The position numbers were made by a program, and so were the translations under genes. A stretch of DNA of 64,000 bases from Salegentibacter sp. 24 (GTDB lineage Bacteria; Bacteroidota; Bacteroidia; Flavobacteriales; Flavobacteriaceae), in the NCBI RefSeq assembly GCF_004362395.1, contig NZ_SNWE01000011.1, positions 62,001 to 126,000 on the forward strand, in the 5' to 3' direction. The notes under the pieces were generated by a model. That model saw nothing but the letters and a program-made list of their open reading frames with translations, ran no database searches and was not told the DNA's origin. Below, one piece after another: positions 36,631-45,495 of this stretch (position 1 is its first letter; each line of letters opens with the position of its first letter).

Positions 36631-39186
36631 ATGGGTGTGAACACTACTACCGCCGCTCCTAAGACCTATAGCCAGGATGAGGCTTTTAAAGCTTCGATGG
36701 ACTATTTTAAAGGAGATGATTTAGCCGCACGGGTGTGGGTAAATAAGTATGCACTAAAAGATTCCCAGGGAAATCTTTATGAGCTTACGCCAAATGATAT
36801 GCACCACAGAATTGCAAAAGAAATTGCCCGTGTGGAGCAGCGCTACCCAAATCCTATGAGTGAAAATGAAGTTTTTGACCTTATTAAAGACTTTAAATAT
36901 ATCGTTCCTCAAGGGAGCCCGATGGCCGGTATTGGTAACCCCTATCAAATTGCTTCTCTCTCCAACTGTTTTGTTATCGGTAACGATGGCGATTCAGATT
37001 CTTATGGTGGGATTATGAAAATAGACCAGGAACAGGTACAGCTTATGAAACGCCGCGGTGGTGTCGGTCATGATCTTTCTCATATTCGCCCCAAAGGTTC
37101 GGCAGTAAAGAACTCGGCCCTGACCTCTACTGGTATCGTTCCTTTTATGGAACGCTATTCTAACTCTACCAGAGAAGTAGCCCAGGATGGTCGTCGTGGT
37201 GCTCTTATGCTCTCAGTTTCTATAAATCATCCTGATTCTGAAGATTTTATAGATGCTAAAATGGAGCAGGGAAAAGTAACAGGTGCGAATGTATCAGTGA
37301 GAATAGACGATGAATTTATGCGTTCGGTAAAAGAAGATCGCAGTTATGTTCAGAAATATCCAGTTTTTAGTGAGAACCCTAAGAAAACCAAGGAGATCCA
37401 AGCCAATAAACTTTGGAAAAAAATAGTCCATAATGCCTGGAAATCCGCAGAACCGGGAATTCTTTTCTGGGATACCGTAATCAACGAGTCAGTTCCGGAT
37501 TGTTATGCCGACCTTGGTTATAAAACGGTCTCTACCAATCCTTGTGGTGAGATTCCACTTTGCCCTTATGATTCATGTAGGTTACTGGCGATCAATTTAT
37601 TTTCATATGTAGAAAATCCATTTACTGAAAATGCTTCTTTCAATTTTGAACTTTTCAAGAAACATATCGCTGCGGCTCAGCGAATAATGGATGATATAAT
37701 TGATCTTGAATTAGAGAAAATTGATGCGATCCTGGGTAAAATAGAGGCTGATCCTGAAGGTTCTGAAATTAAAGGCGTTGAATATAATCTATGGAAGAAT
37801 ATTCAAACTAAAGCCAAAGAAGGTAGAAGAACCGGAATAGGCATTACTGCTGAAGGCGATATGCTTGCCGCTCTGGGTATAAAATATGGAAGTGACCAAG
37901 GGGTGGATTTTTCGGTAAAAATTCATAAAGCTATTGCTTTGGAAGCTTACAGAGCTTCTGTTTATGCAGCCAAAGAAAGAGGTGCATTTAAAATATTTGA
38001 TTCGGAAAGAGAAAAAGAAAATCCATTTATTCTTCGCCTTAAAGAGGCCGATGAGAAATTGTATTACGATATGCTGGAATACGGTCGCCGTAATATTGCC
38101 CTACTTACCATTGCTCCCACAGGAACCACCAGTTTAATGACACAAACCAGCTCTGGAATTGAACCGGTATTTATGCCAGTGTATAAACGAAGAAGAAAAG
38201 TTAATCCAAACGACAAGGATTCCCGTGTTGATTTTGTAGACGAGGTTGGTGATTCCTGGGAAGAATATGTAGTTTTCCACCATCGATTTAAAGAATGGAT
38301 GAAGGTTAACGGCCACGAAATTACCGATGATTATTCGCAGGAAGAATTAGATAAACTCGTAAAAGCATCCCCATATTATAAGGCTACTTCAAACGATGTT
38401 GACTGGCTTAGTAAAGTTAGAATGCAGGGTGCTGTACAAAAATGGGTAGATCATTCTATAAGTGTTACCATAAACCTGCCAAACGATGCTACGGAGGAAT
38501 TGGTTGGCCAGCTTTATTTAGAAGCATGGCAGGCAGGATGTAAAGGTGTTACGGTATATCGCGATGGTTCTCGTTCCGGGGTTTTAATTTCTAATGAGGA
38601 GAAAAAAGAGGAGGCAGCTGATGACCAGAACTCCCCTTTTCCAACGACAAGACCGGAAGTTTTACAGGCGGATGTAGTACGCTTCCAAAACAATAAGGAT
38701 AAATGGATTGCATTTATTGGCTTAATCGACGACAGGCCTTACGAGATCTTCACCGGTTTCGCAGATGATGAAGATGGTATTTTAATTCCACGCTGGGTGA
38801 CTGAAGGCGCTATTATAAAAGCCCGAAATGAAGACGGGACTTCCCGTTACGATTTTCAGTACGAAAATAAACGAGGTTACAAAACCACCATTGAAGGCTT
38901 ATCCCATAAGTTCAACCCGGAATACTGGAATTATGCAAAACTGATCTCTACCACCCTTAGGCACGGGATGCCCATTGAAAAGGTAGTAGATTTAATAAAT
39001 AGTCTGCAATTGGATAGTGAGTCTATAAATACCTGGAAAAACGGAGTGGCCAGGGCGCTAAAACGCTTTATCGCCGATGGTACCGTTGCCAAAAAACAAA
39101 AATGCAGTAATTGTAACTCATCTAATCTTATCTATCAGGAAGGCTGCCTTACCTGTCAGGATTGCGGCTCTTCCAAATGTGGATAG
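36631..39186 (+). CDS. nrdJ: Adenosylcobalamin-dependent ribonucleotide reductase (class II)
   Basis: Reduces ribonucleotides to deoxyribonucleotides using coenzyme B12. I start at ATG 36631 (MGVNTTTAAPKTYSQDEAF, 851 residues); the frame stays open for 76 codons upstream, but that sequence is hydrophobic, AT-rich and unlike the family. Motifs include SLSNCFVIGNDGDSDSYGG, the finger-loop NPCGEIPLCPYDSCRL with the radical cysteine, and APTGTTSLMTQTSSG. A C-terminal zinc-ribbon (CSNC...CLTCQDC) ends in SSKCG. It is a single-gene unit ending at a strong bidirectional terminator. No B12 riboswitch is visible upstream. Confidence 0.93.
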   Translation: MGVNTTTAAPKTYSQDEAFKASMDYFKGDDLAARVWVNKYALKDSQGNLYELTPNDMHHRIAKEIARVEQRYPNPMSENEVFDLIKDFKYIVPQGSPMAGIGNPYQIASLSNCFVIGNDGDSDSYGGIMKIDQEQVQLMKRRGGVGHDLSHIRPKGSAVKNSALTSTGIVPFMERYSNSTREVAQDGRRGALMLSVSINHPDSEDFIDAKMEQGKVTGANVSVRIDDEFMRSVKEDRSYVQKYPVFSENPKKTKEIQANKLWKKIVHNAWKSAEPGILFWDTVINESVPDCYADLGYKTVSTNPCGEIPLCPYDSCRLLAINLFSYVENPFTENASFNFELFKKHIAAAQRIMDDIIDLELEKIDAILGKIEADPEGSEIKGVEYNLWKNIQTKAKEGRRTGIGITAEGDMLAALGIKYGSDQGVDFSVKIHKAIALEAYRASVYAAKERGAFKIFDSEREKENPFILRLKEADEKLYYDMLEYGRRNIALLTIAPTGTTSLMTQTSSGIEPVFMPVYKRRRKVNPNDKDSRVDFVDEVGDSWEEYVVFHHRFKEWMKVNGHEITDDYSQEELDKLVKASPYYKATSNDVDWLSKVRMQGAVQKWVDHSISVTINLPNDATEELVGQLYLEAWQAGCKGVTVYRDGSRSGVLISNEEKKEEAADDQNSPFPTTRPEVLQADVVRFQNNKDKWIAFIGLIDDRPYEIFTGFADDEDGILIPRWVTEGAIIKARNEDGTSRYDFQYENKRGYKTTIEGLSHKFNPEYWNYAKLISTTLRHGMPIEKVVDLINSLQLDSESINTWKNGVARALKRFIADGTVAKKQKCSNCNSSNLIYQEGCLTCQDCGSSKCG

Positions 39187-39204
39187 CATAGCCCTTAGTA
39201 GATT

Positions 39205-39249
39205 AAACAAAAAGGTCTTTCGGAATAACCCCGAGAGACCTTTTTGTTT
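39205..39249. terminator. Bidirectional terminator between nrdJ and the glycoside hydrolase
   Basis: Arms at 39205-39223 and 39231-39249 pair at 19 positions with a single U-G pair (core AAAAAGGTCT/AGACCTTTTT), with T-rich tracts on both strands. It lies between two convergent genes and serves both. Confidence 0.9.
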
Positions 39250-39268
39250 TTAGAAAAGCCTGAATTTA

Positions 39269-41836
39269 TTATTTCAAGCTTACCGAAATAATCCCAACGC
39301 CATGGGAATCATCCAATGCTTTGTCCTTAATGCCAGGACCTATTGAAAATTGTAAGGCTTCCGCATTTTCGATCTTAAAATCACCATTATAGGAATGTTC
39401 AAAATAATAAGGCAAAAACGAAGGATAAGGTCTTGGCAGGCTCACGGTTTTAACCAGTTTTAATGTAGAAAGGTCAATCTCATATGTTTCTAATTCAGAA
39501 CTTAGCTCTATTGAAGTTCCAAAAGCTGCACCGTTTTCCATTACAAAAGCAAGCTGCAATTTATCCGTGTTTTCAGAAAGCGCCCTGGCTTTAATGATCA
39601 CCTTATCTTTAGCACCTAATGCTGCTCTGCGCCCTTTAATTTTTCTGCTGAAATTGTATCTAAAAGAATAATCATAAATAGGGGTTGCTTTTGGGTTCTC
39701 TTCATCTTTTTCAAAGAGTTGCTCCACACGCACCTGGTATTCTGCCTCCCCAGGTTTACTGGTTGGTACGAGTTTATTATTCGGGCTCCATTTCCCAACG
39801 ACATAATCCTGATCCTGTGAAGCATTAAAGAGATAAAGTGGTTTTTCTTTTTTGACCACCGCAGTGGTATACCGCTGATCAGAATAAAAATCCCAGGCTG
39901 CGGGGCTTCCTGAAACCTGTCCAGGAAAAGTTTCCTTACCATCCTCTGTAGTCACGATTAATCTATATTCCAAAAATCCATTATTCAAAAGATTATCTGG
40001 AACCTGGGCTGAATAATTATAGGCGCTGGTATTTTTTAGTTCCACCGTTTCATAGATATTCCCATTTTGAAACCAGGCCTCCACTTCTTCTATTTTCTTA
40101 TCTGAAATAATTTCTGCAGTAATTTCTGCCGGGGTATTTTCTGAAAGCTCATATAAAGGTTCGTGCAATACAAAGGTTTTAAAAACTGTGGTTTGGGGTG
40201 CGGTAAACTCAGTTAATCCAAATCTTAAATCCAGGTCTGAATTTTTATCAAATTCTACCCCTTTGTTTTTTAAAAGATATGTTCCGGGTCGAATTTTAAA
40301 AGATCTCCCATCAATTTCAGGAGTAAAGGTATTTCCCTCATTTAATGCTTCCAGGCTGAAGCTATCAGCTAAACCGGGAAGCTTTAATTTCATCTCCCAT
40401 GTTTTCCAGTTAATTATTCCTATGGTTTTCTCCAGGCTATTACTTCCAAAGGGATTATCTACCACAACAGCATCAGGCATTACTTCTAAACGCCAAACGC
40501 CCTTGGTTAATTTGTCCAGAAAATAGGCCCCTTTTCCTTCATATTCCACTACTTCAGAGTTTCCGAAACCAGCAATTTGTTTAAGATTTTTCAAGGATTT
40601 AGGCTGAATTTCATTAGGATTGGTGTAAATAAATTTCTCTTTGGAATTTAAAACGGCCAGGTCATTTTTGTAATCAATCTTAAAATTCTGAAATTCCAGG
40701 TTTTCAGGATAAACTCCGAAATCACTGTTTATGGGAACACGATGAAATACCTCCCCGGCAATCATTAAACCTAGGGCTTTCTGTGGTGTATAGGCCAGGT
40801 TCATATAATGGGTATTATATTCTGTATTCCAGGGCGCTAAATAAGTAGGGTCGTAAGCAAAATGAGTACCTATTTGGATTCCCGCCTCCCTAAAACTTCT
40901 GGCCATGGCGGGATAAATATAAGATTTCATTACATCTGCCGCGTCAAATTCATAAACCAGTTTTGCTGCATTATTTTCTTCAATGACCTCATTAAAGGGA
41001 ATATGATAATCATTTACATTTGGTAAAAGGTTGCCTTCAAGTTCTTTCTGAAAGCCAAGTCCGGTTGGATACCATTGAAAAGTCCCCCCATCGATACCTG
41101 CATCAAAATAAGATTCGGCCAAATCAATACTATGGCTGACATTATAGAAAATAGGTTTATCAGCACCTGTACTTTTCATAGCCGAAACCATTTTTTCTAT
41201 AAACTCCTGAACTGTTTCGGGTTTCCCCTTGTGGTGAGGCTCATTACTAATTTCAAAGGCGATCAGATTTGGCTCGTTCTTATAAGCTACCCCGGTATAA
41301 GGATTGACGTGGTTTAAGAATTGTTTCAAATAATTCTGCTGGGCTTTTATAGCACCGGGCTCAACAAGGCTTCCTGCTTTTCCATATTTGTTGGAGAATC
41401 CCGGAGTATCCTTATCGGGTTCTGGCCAACCATTTCCCCAATAAGCAATGGGTGTTATCACAAAATTTATATTGCGCTCCTTGAGCTTCTTCAATAAATA
41501 ATCGAAGGTTTCCAAGTGATCATTTTCCAGAAGATTTCCTTGTTCATCGCTAATTTCAGTATCCCAAACGTGAATTCGGTAAAGATCGAAACCAAGACGA
41601 GTAAAATGATATACATCATTATCTATGGCTTGCTTTAAATCTACATCTAATTGCTGTCCGCTCCGATAAGCATGTGCAAAAGGCACCGAATAATTCACCC
41701 CAAAACCTTTCACCTCCTTATCATTATGGCCCCAGCGCATTAAACCTTCATCATCGACATAGACATTTTCTTTTTCCTGTGAGAACCCAAAAATACTTAG
41801 CAGGCCAATGATGAAACCTAAAAAAATCTTATTCAT
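39269..41836 (-). CDS. Secreted clan-A (GH5-like) glycoside hydrolase
   Basis: An 855-residue protein with a cleavable signal peptide (MNKIFLGFIIGLLSIFGFSQ). Residues about 30-370 form a cellulase-like (alpha/beta)8 barrel: the acid/base Glu is in AFEISNEPHHKG and a likely nucleophile Glu in KLVYEFDAAD, as in clan GH-A. The remaining roughly 480 residues hold beta-sandwich-like regions, with a C-terminal part (DKVIIKARALSENTDKLQLA onward) resembling a carbohydrate-binding module. Flavobacterial homologues are usually labelled membrane or secreted protein. It lies 9 bases after the isomerase-like gene. Substrate unknown; a beta-glycan is likely. Confidence 0.82.
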   Translation of the reverse strand: MNKIFLGFIIGLLSIFGFSQEKENVYVDDEGLMRWGHNDKEVKGFGVNYSVPFAHAYRSGQQLDVDLKQAIDNDVYHFTRLGFDLYRIHVWDTEISDEQGNLLENDHLETFDYLLKKLKERNINFVITPIAYWGNGWPEPDKDTPGFSNKYGKAGSLVEPGAIKAQQNYLKQFLNHVNPYTGVAYKNEPNLIAFEISNEPHHKGKPETVQEFIEKMVSAMKSTGADKPIFYNVSHSIDLAESYFDAGIDGGTFQWYPTGLGFQKELEGNLLPNVNDYHIPFNEVIEENNAAKLVYEFDAADVMKSYIYPAMARSFREAGIQIGTHFAYDPTYLAPWNTEYNTHYMNLAYTPQKALGLMIAGEVFHRVPINSDFGVYPENLEFQNFKIDYKNDLAVLNSKEKFIYTNPNEIQPKSLKNLKQIAGFGNSEVVEYEGKGAYFLDKLTKGVWRLEVMPDAVVVDNPFGSNSLEKTIGIINWKTWEMKLKLPGLADSFSLEALNEGNTFTPEIDGRSFKIRPGTYLLKNKGVEFDKNSDLDLRFGLTEFTAPQTTVFKTFVLHEPLYELSENTPAEITAEIISDKKIEEVEAWFQNGNIYETVELKNTSAYNYSAQVPDNLLNNGFLEYRLIVTTEDGKETFPGQVSGSPAAWDFYSDQRYTTAVVKKEKPLYLFNASQDQDYVVGKWSPNNKLVPTSKPGEAEYQVRVEQLFEKDEENPKATPIYDYSFRYNFSRKIKGRRAALGAKDKVIIKARALSENTDKLQLAFVMENGAAFGTSIELSSELETYEIDLSTLKLVKTVSLPRPYPSFLPYYFEHSYNGDFKIENAEALQFSIGPGIKDKALDDSHGVGIISVSLK

Positions 41837-41845
41837 AAATAAATT

Positions 41846-42742
41846 TTAAACATCACAAATTTCAAAAGCCCTTTTCAGAGATTCCAACTCATCGGGATTG
41901 GTAGGGATAAATTCCTGTGCGACGAATCCATCAAAACCGGTTTCTTCGATCGCCCTCATAATTGCAGGATAGAATAATTCCTGAGACTCATCTATTTCAT
42001 GCCTTCCTGGAACTCCTGCTGTATGGTAATGATTTATATGTTTATGGTGCTTTTTAATGGTCGCGATAATATCACCTTCCATCACTTGCATATGATAAAT
42101 ATCGTAGAGTAATTTAAAGTTTTCCTCCCCCATCTCTTCGGCCAGAGAAACGCCCCACTCGGTATGATCAGCCATATAATCTGGATGGTTCACTTTACTG
42201 TTGAGCAATTCCATAACCAGGTTCACATTTTTCCTTTGGGCATATTTAAGCAGAGGTTTTAAACCTTTCGAACAATTCTTGATTCCTGTCTGCTCATCCA
42301 TCCCTCGGCGATTTCCTGAGAAGACGATAACATTTTTAATATTATGCTCTGAGGCCTTATCAATTAACCCCCTGTATTTTTCCTGAAGATTTTTGTGGTT
42401 TTTAGGATCATTAAAACCGTGTTCTATATTGGCAAAGTCATCTGTAGCCATAGAACAGACTAATCCATGTTTTTCCACGGTATTCCATTCCGAAGGTTTT
42501 AAAAGATCAATGGCCTGAATTCCCATAGCTGCGCATTTTTGAGCAAATTCATCTAAAGGAATATCCTGGAAACACCACCTGCAAACCGAATGATTAATAT
42601 TATTTTTTTGACTCTTTGGCAAGGTATTATTTTCGATGTAGTTTATAGCAGCAAAAGAAGACGCTACCCCACCCAGGCTCAAAATTCCGGAACCTATGGC
42701 TATACTTTTTAATGCATTACGCCTAGAAAATTTTGTTTTCAT
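41846..42742 (-). CDS. Tat-exported hydroxypyruvate isomerase-like TIM-barrel protein
   Basis: About 298 residues. I start at ATG 42742, giving MKTKFSRRNALKSIAIGSGI, a twin-arginine signal peptide (SRRNALK plus hydrophobic stretch). The mature protein is an AP-endonuclease-2-type barrel similar to hydroxypyruvate isomerase: CSMATDDFANIEHGFNDPKN, NVNLVMELLNSKVNHPDY, YDIYHMQVMEGD and the C-terminal FDGFVAQEFIPT carry likely metal-binding Glu, Asp, His and Glu. It is co-transcribed with the downstream secreted glycoside hydrolase. Export of a family usually cytoplasmic suggests periplasmic sugar conversion, but the substrate is unknown. Confidence 0.82.
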   Translation of the reverse strand: MKTKFSRRNALKSIAIGSGILSLGGVASSFAAINYIENNTLPKSQKNNINHSVCRWCFQDIPLDEFAQKCAAMGIQAIDLLKPSEWNTVEKHGLVCSMATDDFANIEHGFNDPKNHKNLQEKYRGLIDKASEHNIKNVIVFSGNRRGMDEQTGIKNCSKGLKPLLKYAQRKNVNLVMELLNSKVNHPDYMADHTEWGVSLAEEMGEENFKLLYDIYHMQVMEGDIIATIKKHHKHINHYHTAGVPGRHEIDESQELFYPAIMRAIEETGFDGFVAQEFIPTNPDELESLKRAFEICDV

Positions 42743-42782
42743 ATCATTTGGTTTTAAGTTGGTTTTTATAATGTGAAGGATC

Positions 42783-42817
42783 AAAAAATAGTAAAGCTGA
42801 AGTCAATACTATTTTTT
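42783..42817. terminator. Bidirectional AT-rich terminator-like hairpin
   Basis: AAAAAATAGTA (42783-42793) pairs perfectly with TACTATTTTTT (42807-42817) across a 13-base loop. It lies between the Nudix regulator (ends 42973, leftward) and the isomerase-like gene, and may end the regulator transcript. Confidence 0.5.
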
Positions 42818-42972
42818 CTCCCTTAACTGGCCAAAAATTTCAATAAAAATTAAGGAGCTCTCCAGCCCAAATAATCATAAACGTAAATCTTACAATTATT
42901 TTTCAGAAAACAAATTTATTACTAAGAATTCTTTAATTTTTTCTTAACATTATACGCAATGCTAAGAACGAT

Positions 42973-43677
42973 TTAAGCTATTTCAAAGTTATAGCCAGAT
43001 TCCAGAAGTTTTTTATAATTTTTATAATCAAACTTATAGAGAAACGCGCCTCTGCGGGAAGAAGACTTATCCTTTTTGTCCAGCTTGATGAGCACATTAA
43101 GCGAAAGCACTTTTTTTCTAAAGTTTCTGGCATCCAGCTCTTTTTGATAAATAGCCTCATAAAGCTGCTGGAGTTGCGGAATAGTAAAATTTTCAGGAAG
43201 TAATTCAAATCCGATCGGTTTGTACCTTGCTTTGCGCTTTAAGCGCTCCAGGGCATCCTTAACCATCTGGTCGTGATCCAGTACCAAATCCGGCACTTTA
43301 TCTATCTCATACCAGTGAGCTCCGTGTTTTTCCACGAGTTCCTTATCATATTCATCTAACCTGATCAGCGCATACTGACCAATGGAAATTGAACGATATC
43401 CGGGATCTCTTTCCGCCTTGCCATAGCTTTTCAGTTCCTCCATAAACACGTTATCCAGGCCAGTGATTTCTTTAAGTACGCGTTTAGCGGCCTGGTCTAC
43501 ATCTTCATTTAATTTCACAAAACTCCCAATTAAAGACCAGGCATTCTTAAGAGGCTCTACCCTTCTTTTGAAGATTAAAAGTTTCAATTTACCATCATCA
43601 AAACCAAAAATAATACAGTCGGTAGCGACGTACATTTTATCGTTCTGTTCATAATAATCTGAAATATATTCAGGCAT
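42973..43677 (-). CDS. Nudix-type transcriptional regulator with degenerate Nudix box (NrtR/AraR-like)
   Basis: A 234-residue protein with an N-terminal Nudix domain (about 15-145) and a C-terminal winged-helix region (about 160-230, LPENFTIPQLQQLYEAIYQK). The Nudix box at 51-74 (ending AAKRVLKEITGL) has Val and Ile where the catalytic consensus REUxEExGU has two glutamates, so hydrolase activity is unlikely. In Bacteroidota such proteins (NrtR-like; AraR of Bacteroides thetaiotaomicron) act as sugar-responsive regulators. The adjacent sugar symporter and mutarotase genes suggest that it controls them; the effector (perhaps arabinose, galactose or xylose) is inference. Confidence 0.85.
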   Translation of the reverse strand: MPEYISDYYEQNDKMYVATDCIIFGFDDGKLKLLIFKRRVEPLKNAWSLIGSFVKLNEDVDQAAKRVLKEITGLDNVFMEELKSYGKAERDPGYRSISIGQYALIRLDEYDKELVEKHGAHWYEIDKVPDLVLDHDQMVKDALERLKRKARYKPIGFELLPENFTIPQLQQLYEAIYQKELDARNFRKKVLSLNVLIKLDKKDKSSSRRGAFLYKFDYKNYKKLLESGYNFEIA

Positions 43678-43836
43678 AAAAGATTTGAGATTTCAGGATA
43701 AAAATAATTAAAAGTAAAAACTAGCAAAAAACCTAATGCTTAAAGCTCTGCAAAATACTTTTTCATAAACAAACCAGGCTTTTTAAAGGATTAGCTTTAT
43801 TTCTGCACTCGTTTTTACTATAGCTATTCAGAACAT

Positions 43837-45426
43837 TTACTGGGCGAAATAGATATAAATAAAAATTACCAGCCCTACAATAGCCACCCCGACCGGTTTC
43901 ACCAGCTTCCATGGCTGGATATCCACCTGTCTGGTATAATCCAGAACAAAAGGCTTAATTCTAGGCTTCCACTGCCCTATTAAGAGCATAATTATAACGT
44001 TCAGTACAAATAAAATAGCCATCACGTGAAGGTAATGAGGTAAGGAATCCTCTCCTACGACAAAATATTTAAGCACTAAATAAATTAAATAGAAACCAAC
44101 TCCACTAAAAATAGCAACCTTAGCGGCAATGGCGGGAATTCTTTTGGTTAGATAGCCCATAATAACGATGGTCAGAATAGGGATACTGTAACTACCGTTT
44201 ACTTCCTGCAAATAACCAAAAAGTCCCTGTGGAGCATTGGCAATAAATGGTGCAATAAGCATAGCTCCAACGGCCAGGAATATGCCAAATCGCTTTCCTT
44301 GTTTTACAACCTGTGCTTCACTGGCCTCACTATTGAAATATTGTTTATAAATATCGATTCCGAAAAGGGTAACTGAACTATTCAATGCGGAATTAAAAGA
44401 ACTTAAAATCGCACCGAATAGTACAGCGGCGAAAAATCCGGTAAGTACCGGTGGAAGAACTGCGTTAACCAAGGCGGGATAGGCCTGATCCGCATTTTCC
44501 AAATCCCCCTGGAACATATGCCAGGCAATAATACCGGGTAGCACCACTATAATGGGACCCAGAATTTTTATAAATGCTGCCAGCATTAAGCCTTTCTGAC
44601 CCTCTCGGAGGTTTTTAGCAGCTAAAGCACGCTGAATAATCGCCTGATTGGTTCCCCAATAAAATAATTGTACAAGCATCATCCCTGTAAAAATGGTTGA
44701 GAAGGGGACCGAAGCCTCGGGGCCACCTATGGAATTAAATTTTTCTGGATGCGCATCAACCAGGGTTTCCAAACCACTAATAATCCCCCCATCTCCAATG
44801 GCCATAAGTCCGAAAATCGGAATTAGCAAACCTCCCACAAGCAAACCAATTGCATTTATGGTATCTGAAACTGCTACAGCTTTTAAGCCTCCAAAAATGG
44901 CATAAATGGAACCGATGATTCCAATTCCCCATACGGTAAGCCATAAGGCAGTGGTACTACTCACCCCTAACATTTCAGGGATTTCGAACATAGTACTAAT
45001 GGCCAGTGCCCCGGAGTATAATACGATGGGCAAGAAAATAATCATATAACCCGAGAGAAATAGTGCGGAAACAAGGGTTTTGGTTCCTTTATCGAATCGC
45101 TTTTCTAAAAATTGCGGTACGGTGGTTAAACCACCTTTTAAATATCTTGGTAATAAATATAAGGCAGTGATCACTATGGCAATTGCCGCAAGGGTCTCCC
45201 AGGCCATTACTAAAATTCCCTCGCTATAAGCCTGGCCATTTAAACCTACGATTTGTTCTGTGGATAAGTTAGTAAGCAATACCGACCCGGCAATTACACC
45301 CGCGGTAAGGCTTCTTCCACCTAAGAAATATCCATCACTTGTACTTTCATCAGTTTTTCGAGTAGCCAAATAGGCAATTATCCCCACTAAAAGCGTAAAT
45401 CCTACAAATGATATTATACCAACCAT
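43837..45426 (-). CDS. Sodium/solute symporter, SGLT-like sugar transporter
   Basis: A 529-residue SSS-family transporter with about 14 membrane helices. Recognisable parts are GYFLGGRSLTAGVIAGSVLLTN in helix 2 and its loop, GLNGQAYSEGI, FWGTNQAI in the middle (written YWGTNQAIIQRALAAKNLRE) and AAVLFGAILSSFNSALNSSVT, all typical of SGLT-like sugar importers. It follows the mutarotase gene by about 70 bases and precedes the Nudix regulator. Uptake of a monosaccharide such as galactose or glucose is likely; the exact sugar cannot be read. Confidence 0.9.
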   Translation of the reverse strand: MVGIISFVGFTLLVGIIAYLATRKTDESTSDGYFLGGRSLTAGVIAGSVLLTNLSTEQIVGLNGQAYSEGILVMAWETLAAIAIVITALYLLPRYLKGGLTTVPQFLEKRFDKGTKTLVSALFLSGYMIIFLPIVLYSGALAISTMFEIPEMLGVSSTTALWLTVWGIGIIGSIYAIFGGLKAVAVSDTINAIGLLVGGLLIPIFGLMAIGDGGIISGLETLVDAHPEKFNSIGGPEASVPFSTIFTGMMLVQLFYWGTNQAIIQRALAAKNLREGQKGLMLAAFIKILGPIIVVLPGIIAWHMFQGDLENADQAYPALVNAVLPPVLTGFFAAVLFGAILSSFNSALNSSVTLFGIDIYKQYFNSEASEAQVVKQGKRFGIFLAVGAMLIAPFIANAPQGLFGYLQEVNGSYSIPILTIVIMGYLTKRIPAIAAKVAIFSGVGFYLIYLVLKYFVVGEDSLPHYLHVMAILFVLNVIIMLLIGQWKPRIKPFVLDYTRQVDIQPWKLVKPVGVAIVGLVIFIYIYFAQ

Positions 45427-45495
45427 AACTTATTAAAAAATTTTGTTAAATATAAAATTTAAATCGAAACTTAGCCCCTTTAGCCGGTAATTTTC

